From Streptomyces violaceusniger (GTDB lineage: Bacteria; Actinomycetota; Actinomycetes; Streptomycetales; Streptomycetaceae), in the NCBI GenBank assembly GCA_005405945.1, contig BJHW01000001.1:8804001-8868000 (forward strand): 64,000 nucleotides of DNA, in the 5' to 3' direction. The notes beneath the pieces are model-generated. The model was not told the DNA's origin, ran no database searches, and worked only from the letters and a program-made list of their open reading frames with translations. Below, in pieces: positions 28,862-37,137 of this stretch. Each line of letters begins with the position of its first letter. The first letter of the stretch is position 1. A program made the translations under genes and the position numbers.

Positions 28862-29486
28862 GCGTGGGCATCGGCCCCACCTGTTCCCGCCGGGCGCACC
28901 GGGACCCGGCCGGACGCCCTCCGCGACCGGCCGGGCCGCCGAGACGGTGGAGAACCGCCCATCCCGGTGTCTGCCGGGGAACGCGTCCCGGCGCCCGCTC
29001 TTGCGCCCCGGGGCCGGCCCGCACCCGCACCCGCCCTTGCCCGGCCGGCCGCGCGGGTGCCTCGGCCCCTGACCCGGTGTGCGCCCGTGCCGGTACGAGC
29101 GCGATCGCGCTCGTGGACGAACGGGGTCTCACCGCGCGCCCGCCCCGCGGCCGGTGGGGCCCCGGGCGACCGGCCTGGGCGGGCGGCCCGGATCAGGGCG
29201 GCGGGGACATCCGCTGTGTGCGGCCGCCGAGGGGAGAGGGCAGCGCGCCCGCCTCACCGGGCCCGCCCGGCCCCGCCGCCATGGCGAGACCGGGCAGGGG
29301 CGGACGGGCGAACCGGTGCCCCACTGCCCGGCGGGCTAAGCGCTCCGCTGGAAGTGCCGCGACGCGTCGTCGGCCGTCTGCGGCGCCGTCGTGGCTGGTC
29401 GCGCCCGCGCGGCGGAGCCGCACATCGACACAGTCCCGCGCCCCTCCGGGGCGCTGCCGAACCAGAGCGGACTTCCTCCGACCTGC
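28862..29486. other. Gene-free intergenic stretch with 20-bp palindrome
   Basis: No reading frame here has a credible start, ribosome-binding site or domain. The stretch holds a 20-bp perfect palindrome at 29095-29114 (ACGAGCGCGATCGCGCTCGT) and, near 29404-29430, a partial copy of the dispersed element (GCGGCGGAGCCGCACATCG). Otherwise it is simple GC-rich sequence. Confidence 0.6.
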
Positions 29487-31865
29487 TTAGCGCTTCTTCG
29501 GGTCCAGGAGGCCCGCCCTCCGCAGGGCGTCGGCCATCGCGCCGTTCACCGGAGCCGCGTCGCGGCCGCCGCCGCGCTGGCCGCGGCTGCCGCCCTGGCG
29601 CTGCTGGGGGGCGCCGCGACGACCCCCGCCGCGCTGGCCGCGGCCGTCGTCGGAGCGGTTGCGGTCGCGGTCGCGGCCGGACGGGGCGCCCGCCTCGTCG
29701 TCGAGCCGGAGCGTCAGCGAGATCCGCTTGCGCGGGATGTCGACGTCCAGGACCTTCACCCGCACGATGTCACCGGGCTTGACCACGTCCCGCGGGTCCT
29801 TGACGAACGTCTTGGACATCGCGGAGACGTGCACCAGACCGTCCTGGTGCACACCGACGTCCACGAACGCGCCGAACGCCGCCACATTCGTGACGACGCC
29901 CTCCAGGATCATCCCGGCCGACAGGTCTCCGATCTTCTCGACGCCCTCCTTGAAGGTCGCGGTCTTGAAGGCGGGACGCGGGTCGCGGCCCGGCTTCTCC
30001 AGTTCCTTGAGGATGTCGGTGACGGTCGGCAGACCGAAGGCGTCGTCCACGAACTCGTCCGGCCGCAGGCCGCGCAGCACCGAGGTGTTGCCGATGAGGG
30101 TGGTCACGTCACCGCCCGCCGTTGCGGCCATCCGCCGCACCACCGGATACGCCTCGGGGTGCACGCTCGACCCGTCCAGCGGGTCGTCGCCGCCACGGAT
30201 GCGCAGGAAGCCCGCGCACTGCTCATAGGCCTTGGGGCCGAGCCGGGCCACGTCCTTGAGCGCCTTACGGTTGCGGAACGGGCCGTTGGCGTCGCGGTGG
30301 GAGACGATGTTCTCCGCGAGGCCGGTGCCGATGCCCGAGACCCGGCTGAGCAGCGGGGCGGAGGCCGTGTTGACGTCCACCCCGACACCGTTCACACAGT
30401 CCTCGACGACCGCGTCGAGCGAGCGGGAGAGCTTCACCTCGGACAGGTCGTGCTGGTACTGACCGACGCCGATCGACTTCGGATCGATCTTCACCAGCTC
30501 GGCCAGCGGGTCCTGGAGCCGGCGCGCGATGGAGACGGCGCCGCGCAGCGAGACATCGAGGTCCGGCAGCTCCTGCGAGGCGAAGGCGGAGGCCGAGTAC
30601 ACGGAGGCGCCCGCCTCCGACACCATCACCTTGGTGAGCTTCAGCTCGGGGTGCTTGCCGCACAGCTCGCCCGCCAGCTTGTCGGTCTCGCGGGACGCCG
30701 TGCCGTTGCCGATCGCGATGAGCTCCACCTTGTGCTCACGCGCCAGCCGGGCCAGCTTGTCCAGGGCCTCGTCCCACTGGTTGCGGGGGACGTGCGGATA
30801 GATCGTGTCCGTGGCCGCGACCTTGCCGGTCGCGTCGACCACGGCCACCTTGACGCCCGTACGGAAGCCGGGGTCGAGGCCCATCGTGGCGCGCGTCCCG
30901 GCCGGGGCGGCGAGCAGCAGATCGCGGAGGTTGGCGGCGAAGACCCGGACGGCCTCGTCCTCGGCGGCCTGCCGCAGCCGCAGCCGCAGATCGATGCCGA
31001 GGTGGACCAGAACGCGGGTGCGCCAGGCCCAGCGCACCGTGTCGGCCAGCCACTTGTCGGCGGGGCGGCCGCGGTCCGCGATGCCGAAGCGCTGGGCGAT
31101 CGAGCGCTCGTAGGAGGTGGGGCCGGTCTCCTCGGAAGGCTCCTCCGGCTCCAGGGTGAGGTCGAGGACCTCCTCCTTCTCACCGCGGAACATCGCCAGC
31201 ACCCGGTGCGAGGGCAGCTCGGTGAACGGCTCGGCGAAGTCGAAGTAGTCGGCGAACTTGGCGCCCGCCTCCTCCTCGCCCTCGCGCACCTTGGTGGCCA
31301 CCCGGCCGCGCTCCCACATGCGCTCACGCAACTCGCCGATGAGGTCCGCGTCCTCGCTGAACCGCTCGGTGAGGATGGCCCGTGCGCCCTCCAGCGCGGC
31401 GGCGGCGTCCGCGACGCCCTTCTCGGCGTCCACGAAGGCCGCCGCGGCGGCCGTGGGCTCCACGGTCGGATCGCCCAGCAGCCCCTCGGCGAGCGGCTCG
31501 AGCCCGGCCTCGCGGGCGATCTGCGCCTTCGTGCGCCGCTTGGGCTTGTAGGGGAGGTAGATGTCCTCCAGCCGGGCCTTGGAGTCCGCGGCGAGGATCT
31601 GCGCCTCCAGGGCCTCGTCCAGCTTGCCCTGGGAGCGGATCGAGTCGAGGATCGCTGTGCGCCGCTCCTCCAGCTCCCGCAAATAGCGCAGCCGCTCCTC
31701 CAGGGAGCGCAGCTGCGCGTCGTCGAGCATCTCCGTCGCTTCCTTGCGGTAGCGCGCGATGAACGGCACGGTGGAGCCGCCGTCGAGCAGCTCGACGGCG
31801 GCCTTGACCTGCCGTTCCCGTACGCCGAGTTCCTCGGCGATCCTGCCTTCGATGGACGTCGTCAC
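29487..31865 (-). CDS. tex: Tex-family RNA-binding transcription accessory protein
   Basis: A 792-residue Tex protein, a conserved nucleic-acid-binding factor affecting transcription. Order: N-terminal helical Tex domain with FIARYRKEATEMLDD, YqgF/RNase H-like domain (GLDPGFRTGVKVAVVDATG), helix-hairpin-helix region (GIGTGLAENIV), and S1 domain (GMILEGVVTNVAAFGAFVDVG). A basic Gly/Arg/Gln-rich tail (GQRGGGRRGAP...) follows and probably adds RNA affinity. I prefer the second GTG (31865), which has GGAG at 7-nt spacing; the first GTG (31871) is too close to it. Single-gene unit. Confidence 0.95.
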   Translation of the reverse strand: MTTSIEGRIAEELGVRERQVKAAVELLDGGSTVPFIARYRKEATEMLDDAQLRSLEERLRYLRELEERRTAILDSIRSQGKLDEALEAQILAADSKARLEDIYLPYKPKRRTKAQIAREAGLEPLAEGLLGDPTVEPTAAAAAFVDAEKGVADAAAALEGARAILTERFSEDADLIGELRERMWERGRVATKVREGEEEAGAKFADYFDFAEPFTELPSHRVLAMFRGEKEEVLDLTLEPEEPSEETGPTSYERSIAQRFGIADRGRPADKWLADTVRWAWRTRVLVHLGIDLRLRLRQAAEDEAVRVFAANLRDLLLAAPAGTRATMGLDPGFRTGVKVAVVDATGKVAATDTIYPHVPRNQWDEALDKLARLAREHKVELIAIGNGTASRETDKLAGELCGKHPELKLTKVMVSEAGASVYSASAFASQELPDLDVSLRGAVSIARRLQDPLAELVKIDPKSIGVGQYQHDLSEVKLSRSLDAVVEDCVNGVGVDVNTASAPLLSRVSGIGTGLAENIVSHRDANGPFRNRKALKDVARLGPKAYEQCAGFLRIRGGDDPLDGSSVHPEAYPVVRRMAATAGGDVTTLIGNTSVLRGLRPDEFVDDAFGLPTVTDILKELEKPGRDPRPAFKTATFKEGVEKIGDLSAGMILEGVVTNVAAFGAFVDVGVHQDGLVHVSAMSKTFVKDPRDVVKPGDIVRVKVLDVDIPRKRISLTLRLDDEAGAPSGRDRDRNRSDDGRGQRGGGRRGAPQQRQGGSRGQRGGGRDAAPVNGAMADALRRAGLLDPKKR

Positions 31866-32006
31866 GATCACGCTCCGCTTTCGGTCTGCACTGCTCCTGC
31901 ATTGTGGCAGGTGGCACTGACGAAGCGGTCGCGGCCGACGCTTTCGGCGGGCCGGGAGGCCCGGGTACGGGACCGGGCGGACACCGGTATCAGCCGGAAA
32001 CGGTCA

Positions 32007-32147
32007 TCACACCCGCCTGCGGCGCGGTCCGCTCGCCGCGTCGGCGGCACCGCCGAAGAGGCGGGCCACGGCGCGGAAGGGAAGCGTCACCACGGTCGCG
32101 ATGGCGGCACCGATGGCACGGAGCACGTCGGCGATGGCGCGGAACAC
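32007..32147 (-). CDS. LPFR-motif small protein
   Basis: A 46-residue protein, FRAIADVLRAIGAAIATVV followed by LPFRAVARLFGGA and a basic tail. The hydrophobic/amphipathic helix and LPFR motif are those of a small protein family common in Streptomyces and annotated only by this motif. The GTG start at 32147 lies 5 bp downstream of a perfect AGGAGGT, strong evidence for translation. It lies about 140 bp upstream of tex on the same strand. The role is unknown; membrane association is possible. Confidence 0.75.
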   Translation of the reverse strand: MFRAIADVLRAIGAAIATVVTLPFRAVARLFGGAADAASGPRRRRV

Positions 32148-33720
32148 GGGATACCTCCTGTCGGTCGGTGGCGGCTCGGCGGCGGCCGCCGGGCACCGTT
32201 CGCTACGCGGCGCACGGGCTGTTGCCGGCGTACGCGGCGCGCGGTGTGGGCGCCCGGTTGTCAGACGGCCGATCGCGCACGAAGGGCGGGTATCCCGATG
32301 TGCCCCTGCCAAACGCGACCCCGGCGGGGCCGCGGACCGGGACCCTCGCCGGCGTCCGCCGACCCGACTGGGGCGCCGTGCCGGGCCGCCGGCGGGGTCC
32401 CGCGTCGGGCCCTCGCCGGGCCCGCCGGCGCCGGGCCTACAGCGCCTGGGTGTGCTGTCCGGAGGACCGTGACGCCTGCGGCGGCCTGCTCCCCACCCCG
32501 CCCCTTCCCGAAACCGGGGCTCCGCCCAGACCCCGCACCGGGGCTGCGCCCCAGACCCCGCACCGGGGCTGCGCCCCAGGCCCCGCACCGGGGCTGCGCC
32601 CCAGGCCCCGCACCGGGGCTGCGCCCCAGGCCCCGCACTGGGCTGCGCCCCAGGCCCGCACCGGGGCTGCGCCCCAGGCCCCGCACTGGGGCTGCGCCCC
32701 AGGCCCCGCACCGGGGCTGCGCCCCAGGCCCCGCACTGGGGCTGCGCCCCAGGCCCCGCACCGGGGCTGCGCCCCAGGCCCCGCACTGGGGCTGCGCCCC
32801 AGGCCCCGCACCGGGGCTGCGCCCCAGGCCCCGCACTGGGGCTGCGCCCCAGGCCCCGCACCGGGGCTGCGCCCCAGGCCCCGAGGCTGGGGCTGGGCCC
32901 GAGGCCCCGAGAGTGGGGCTTTGGCCGGGCCCCGTACCGGGGCTTCGCCCGGGGCTCCGAGGCTGGGGCTTCGCCCGGGGTTCCGGGATTGGGGCTTTGC
33001 TCGGGCCCCGGATTGGGGGTTCGCTCCAGGCTTCGAGGCTGGGGGTTCGCCCGGGGTTCCGGGATTGGGGCTTTGCCCGGGCCCCGTACCGGGGCTGCGC
33101 CCCAGGCTCCGAGGCTGAGGCTTTGCCTGGGCCCCCGACTGGGGCTTCGCCTGGGGCTCCGAGATTGGGGCTGCGCCCCAGGCCCCGGACCGGGGGCTTC
33201 GCCCCTTCCCGCGGCATCGATACGCGGCTCCGCCGCGTGGCGCCGGGGCCAGGGGCGGAGCCCCTGCCGGGCGGCGGAGCCGCATATCGGTATTGCTGGA
33301 AGGGGCGGGGAGGGGAAAGCATCGATATGCGGCTCCGCCGCGTGGTCCGCCGGACACCCCGTAGACGACCCCACTCTGCCCGGCCGTCGCGCCGCGGGCG
33401 CGGGCCGGGGCCGAGCCCGCAGCGGTGCCGGGGCGCAGCTGGGTGCGCCATACCGGTGGAGCCACCAGAGGTGAAGGCGCGTCGTTTCCGGTCGCCGCAC
33501 TGCGGGCCGGCACCGGGATTGAGGCCGGCAGCCGAGGCGGCGGCGCCGGGACGGGTGCCTGCGTAGCGCGCCATACGAGTCCAGCCACCGGAGGTGAGGT
33601 ACGTCGCCCCGCGCCCCGGTCGCCCCGCGGCGCGGCTCCGAGCGCGCGCGTGGAGCACCCGCCACTCGGGGTCGGAGTCCGGCTGGCGGCACGCGGCTCC
33701 GAGCGCGCGTCGGGTGCGTG
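32148..33720. other. 1.57-kb gene-free repeat region
   Basis: No supported gene. 32148-32450 is plain GC-rich sequence. 32455-32530 is a dispersed-element copy. 32527-33210 is the 25-bp tandem array. 33205-33360 is another pair of palindromic element arms. 33440-33610 holds two degenerate 40-bp direct repeats (near 33447 and 33568). Long reading frames through the array exist on both strands but code only cyclic peptides. Confidence 0.75.
32527..33210. repeat. 25-bp tandem array, about 27 units, with 50-bp higher-order structure
   Basis: The unit CCCCGCACCGGGGCTGCGCC CCAGG (25 bp) is repeated about 14 times with few changes to about 32880, followed by about 13 more diverged units (with TGGGGCTTTGCCCGG-type cores) to about 33210. 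From unit 5 on, CACC and CACT variants alternate, giving a 50-bp higher-order period. Each unit contains the hairpin GGGG-N5-CCCC. The left edge runs directly into the dispersed element ending CCGGGGCTCCGCCCAGACCC. Confidence 0.9.
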
Positions 33721-33756
33721 TCCTGGGTCGAGCCGCCCAAGAGGCTCGACCCAGGA
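33721..33756. terminator. Hairpin terminator
   Basis: A perfect 14-bp stem (TCCTGGGTCGAGCC at 33721-33734, complement at 33743-33756) and an 8-nt loop, 23 bp beyond the stop of the minus-strand SCO6745-family gene. Confidence 0.75.
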
Positions 33757-33778
33757 CGGGCGGCCCAGGGGCCGTCCG

Positions 33779-34641
33779 TCAGTTCTTGCCGCGGAGGTCG
33801 GCCGGGAAGGCGCCGTTTTCGCGGGCGGTGGTGGAGAAGGCGGTGGCCAGCTCGGTGAGCCGGGACACGCCCTCGGCGCCCAAGTGCTCGTACGGTGCCG
33901 CGTCCAGGCGGTCGGTCTCGGCCTCCAGGTCCTGGCGCAGCCGCTCACCGGCCTCCGTCAGCTCGTTGTCGGCGGTGAGCAGGCCGCGGTCGCGCAGCCG
34001 CTGACGACCCGCCTCCCACTCCTCGACGCTGTAGCCGCGCGTCCGCAGGATCCACTTGGTGGACATGCCCTGACCGGTCGCGGTGTGCGAGGCCAGCGCC
34101 TCGACCGCGTCCAGCCCGGCGCCGACCAGGGTCATCAGGTGGCCGTCGCCACGGTGTTCGCGCAGCAGCGTGGCGGCGTGCCACAGCGCCAGGTGCGGGG
34201 CGTCCGGGACGGGCAGATCGGCGTGGGCGGCGTACAGCGGGCGCGCCAGGCGCGAGCACGCCTCCGTGGCGCGCAGGGCCAGCTCCGCGGCCTCGGCCAT
34301 CTCCTTGGAGGCGATGACCTCCTCACCCAGCACCCGCCGCAGCACCGAGTCGGCGGCCCGCAGCCGGGCCTCCAGGGCGACCTCGGGGAGACCACGTCCC
34401 ACGCGGCCGGAATGTGGCGGGCGATCAGGTCGTAGCTGAAGTTGAAGAAGGTCGCGGTGACGGTGCCCGCGCCCACCCGTCCCAGGGGCGCCGCGCGGCC
34501 GACGAAGTACGCGGCCGCGCCATCCTTCAGCCCCAGCTCGGCGAGTTCCTCGCCGAAGTCGGGGGAGAAGTAGATGCTGGAGTGGAGGGGGTTGACGACG
34601 CTGTAACAGCGACGGGCGGCAAGCTCGGGAAGTGTGGTCAT
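33779..34641 (-). CDS. SCO6745-family protein (frame-broken)
   Basis: A member of the SCO6745 family of actinobacterial proteins, about 287 residues. The N-terminal half (ARRCYSVVNPLHSSIYFSPD, then YFVGRAAPLGRVGAGTV) reads in one frame. The C-terminal half (LRTRGYSVEEWEAGRQRLRDRGLL...) reads in another. One added C near 34393 joins WDVV to PEVALEARLR. The C-terminal part resembles a winged-helix MarR-like fold, so a regulatory function has been suggested for the family, without proof. The ATG at 34641 begins at the normal family position. Ends at the hairpin 33721-33756. Confidence 0.75.
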
Positions 34642-34713
34642 GGGCCGCACGCTACCGACAGGTAGTCACACCCGGTAGCCCGGGTCTCACCAGTCCTCAT
34701 CGGCCCCGCCGGA

Positions 34714-34805
34714 TCCGGCCACACTCCGGCCGTCGTGATGTCCTTACGGGTCCCGTCGGCTCGTCCGGTCCGGCCACACTCCGGCCGTCGTGATGTCCTT
34801 ACGGG
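34714..34805. repeat. 37-bp perfect direct repeat
   Basis: A 37-bp sequence at 34714-34750 (beginning TCCGGCCACACTCCGG) is repeated without mismatch at 34769-34805, period 55 bp. It lies between the start of the SCO6745-family gene and the end of the enoyl-CoA hydratase gene, both on the minus strand, and so in the likely promoter region of the former. Confidence 0.85.
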
Positions 34806-34845
34806 CCCCGGCGGCCCCGCCGGATCCGGCCGCACCCCGGCGCCG

Positions 34846-35604
34846 TCATTCGGCCGGTGGGGACCAGCGGAAACGCGGCGGGCGGCGTTCGAAGAAGGCC
34901 GCGATGCCCTCGGCGGCCTCCTTGCTCTCGCCCGCCTGCTCCTGCCAGTACGCGACCCGGTCCGGTTCGACGGGCCCGGCCGCGAACTCCTTGGCCGCGG
35001 CCTGGGTGAGCTGCGACCGGGAGACCAGCACCCGCATGAATTCCGCCACCCGCTTGTCGAGTCCGCCCGCCGGCAGCACCTCGTCCAGCAGACCGGTGCG
35101 CAGCGCCCGCTCGGTATCGATCAACTCGCCCGAGAACAGCAGGAACTTGGCGGTGGCGGGTCCCACCAGCTCGACCAGCCGGCGGGTCGAGCTGCGGGCG
35201 TAGACGATCCCCAGCTTGGCCGGGGTGATCCCGAACTGGGCGCCCTCCTCGGCGAACCGCAGATCGCAGGCGGCCGCGAGCTGGCAGCCGCCGCCCACGC
35301 AATAGCCGCGCACCGCGGCCAGGGTCGGCTTGGGGAAGGCGGCCAGCGCCTCCTCGGCGGGCAGCGCGATCCCGGCGGTCTCCTCGTACGTGGCGCTCAG
35401 CGAGCCGATGTCGGCGCCCGCGCAGAAGGTGTCGCCGTCGCCGGTGAGCACCAGCGCGCGTACGGCGGGATCGGTGGCGAGCCGGGCCAGCAGCGGGGGC
35501 AGCGCCCGCCACATCCCGGGGGTCATCGCGTTGCGCTTGGCGGGGTGGCGGATGACGACGGTCGCTATGCCGTCGGCGACCTCGTGCTCCAGAGAGGGCT
35601 CCAT
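34846..35604 (-). CDS. Enoyl-CoA hydratase/isomerase family protein
   Basis: A 252-residue crotonase-fold protein. The substrate-binding segment DTFCAGADIGSL and the oxyanion-hole segment RGYCVGGGCQLAAACDLRFA are clear, as is FGITPAKLGIVY. The acidic catalytic positions of true hydratases are not both obvious, so isomerase or other acyl-CoA chemistry is possible. The ATG at 35604 starts MEPSLEHEV; further in-frame upstream codons run through a 15-bp repeat (35614-35717) and are unlikely to be translated. No neighbouring acyl-CoA genes. Confidence 0.88.
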   Translation of the reverse strand: MEPSLEHEVADGIATVVIRHPAKRNAMTPGMWRALPPLLARLATDPAVRALVLTGDGDTFCAGADIGSLSATYEETAGIALPAEEALAAFPKPTLAAVRGYCVGGGCQLAAACDLRFAEEGAQFGITPAKLGIVYARSSTRRLVELVGPATAKFLLFSGELIDTERALRTGLLDEVLPAGGLDKRVAEFMRVLVSRSQLTQAAAKEFAAGPVEPDRVAYWQEQAGESKEAAEGIAAFFERRPPRFRWSPPAE

Positions 35605-35613
35605 GCGGCGGAT

Positions 35614-35717
35614 CGTATCCGGGCCGCTCGTATCCGGGTCGTTCGTATCCCGGTGGTTCGGGTCCGGGTCGTTCGTATCCGGGCCCCTCGATCCGGGCCC
35701 CTCGTGTCCCGGCCGTG
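35614..35717. repeat. 15-bp tandem repeat, about 7 copies
   Basis: Imperfect 15-bp units (CGTATCCGGGTCGTT type) lie directly upstream of the hydratase start. 15 bp keeps frame, so on the minus strand they would encode repeats of the PDTND type if translation began further upstream. The remaining 35718-35984 holds two CGGAATCCAC direct repeats near 35797 and 35820 and no supported gene. Confidence 0.75.
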
Positions 35718-35984
35718 CGGCGGCGCCTTCCGACCGCATGCGGGGCGGGGCCCGGCTGGGCCCCAGCCGGGCGAGCCGGTCACGGCGGAGTCAAGGCCCG
35801 GAATCCACAGAGTCAATGCTCGGAATCCACGCGAGCAGGAACAGTCGAGCGCGTGACCCTGGCATACGCCAACGATCAAAAACGCTCGATAAGCGTCAAG
35901 TTGTGCGTAGTGCATCGGTCAGTACCAGAGCTTCCCAACACTCGATACGAGTGGTCGGGCCGCGGCGAGGGGTGGGTATCGCAC

Positions 35985-36485
35985 ATGGAGATCGTCGGGA
36001 GAGTCCCCTCCGAAGCGGGACACGCCCCGCCCGCGCCCCCGGTCGCCTACGAGGGGACCTGGCGGTTCACCGCACCCGCCCTGGACTCCTCCGTGCCCCA
36101 GGCCCGGCACGCGGTGCGCGAGCTGCTGGTCGATCAGCGGGTGCCGGTGACCGACGAACTGGTGGAGAGTCTGCTCCTGATCGCCTCCGAGCTGGTCACC
36201 AACGCGGTACGGCACGCCGCGCTGCTCTCTCCCGAGATCGCCGTCGAGGTCTCCCTGAGCCGGGACTGGGTCCGGATCGCCGTCGAGGACAACCATCCCT
36301 ACCGACCCGTCGCGCTGATGGCGGACCATGGCGGGACCGGCGGGCGTGGACTGCTGCTCGTGACGGCGATCACGGAGGAGGCGGGCGGGGTCTACGACGT
36401 CGATCACACGGCGAGCGGCGGCAAGGTGGTCTGGGCCGCCCTTCCGCTGCCCGGCGCCGCTACCAGCCGGCCGCCGAACCGGTGA
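35985..36485 (+). CDS. ATP-binding protein, anti-sigma factor (RsbW-like) HATPase
   Basis: A 166-residue HATPase_c domain protein of the anti-sigma/serine kinase type that is abundant in Streptomyces. The N box ELVTNAVRHA, the G1-like IAVEDNHP and the G2 region GGTGGRGLLLV are present. These proteins usually bind sigma factors or anti-anti-sigma factors. No partner gene is adjacent. The ATG at 35985 gives MEIVGRVPSE. The 3' end overlaps the convergent IPP isomerase gene by 26 bp. Confidence 0.85.
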   Translation: MEIVGRVPSEAGHAPPAPPVAYEGTWRFTAPALDSSVPQARHAVRELLVDQRVPVTDELVESLLLIASELVTNAVRHAALLSPEIAVEVSLSRDWVRIAVEDNHPYRPVALMADHGGTGGRGLLLVTAITEEAGGVYDVDHTASGGKVVWAALPLPGAATSRPPNR

Positions 36486-37073
36486 GCTCACGGACCACCG
36501 GGCGGGCCGTGTCCAGCACGGTCAGGAACCACGCCGAGAACGGCCCCGCGTCGCGCAGCAGCTTGTCCAGCTCATCGGGGGTGACGAAGGCGATGTCGCA
36601 GATCTCCTCGGGATCCGGGCGCGGGGTCGCCCGCACCAGCCCCGCGAAGACGTGGTTGTACTCCTGCTCCACCAGGCCCGAGGCCGGGTCCGGGTGGTTG
36701 TAGCGGACCGTGCCCGCCTCCCGCAGCAGCGCGGGCGCCAGGCCCAGCTCCTCGGCGGTGCGCCGGGCGGCGGCCACGAACGGCGGCTCATCGGGGTACG
36801 GGTGGCCGCAGCAGGTGTTGGACCAGACCCCGGGGAGTGGTATTTGCCCAGCGCGCGGCGCTGGAGCAGCAGTCGCCCCTCGTCGTCGAAGAGGAAGACG
36901 GAGAATGCCCGGTGCAGCTGCCCCGGCGGAAGATGGGCGGAGACCTTCTCCGCGGTGCCGATCGTCGTACCGTCCTCGTCGACCAGCTCGAGCATGATCG
37001 GTTCGGCGGAACCGCTCGGCGCGGAGGGCGCGGCGGTCTCGGCGGAGCCGCCGGTGGCAGGTGTGATCGGCAT
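36460..37073 (-). CDS. idi: Isopentenyl-diphosphate delta-isomerase, type I (frame-broken)
   Basis: Converts isopentenyl diphosphate to dimethylallyl diphosphate for isoprenoid synthesis. Nudix-fold type I enzyme: HRAFSVFLFDDEGRLLLQRRA, the active-site Cys in NTCCGHP, and the Glu of EQEYNHVF. One added G near 36838 joins GKYHSPG to VWSNTCCGHP, giving about 205 residues. The start at 37073 is likely; ATG codons at 37088 and 37082 are alternatives. It is an isolated gene, not in an isoprenoid cluster. Confidence 0.88.
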
Positions 37074-37137
37074 GACCATCCTCATAGTTCCGAATCGTGA
37101 GCATCCAAGTCTGCCGCACATGTGCCTCTTGCGCGTG

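Noticed and set aside
32527..33210. CRISPR-like repeat array
   Set aside because: Units are directly tandem with no unique spacers, and no cas genes are present.
29391..33566. 1391-codon plus-strand frame opposite tex and through the repeat array
   Set aside because: Antisense to tex for most of its length, then cyclic peptides from the 25-bp units. Not a gene.
32007..33740. Long repetitive minus-strand protein ending in the LPFR sequence
   Set aside because: The LPFR protein has its own GTG and perfect ribosome-binding site at 32147. The upstream extension is only repeat-encoded sequence.
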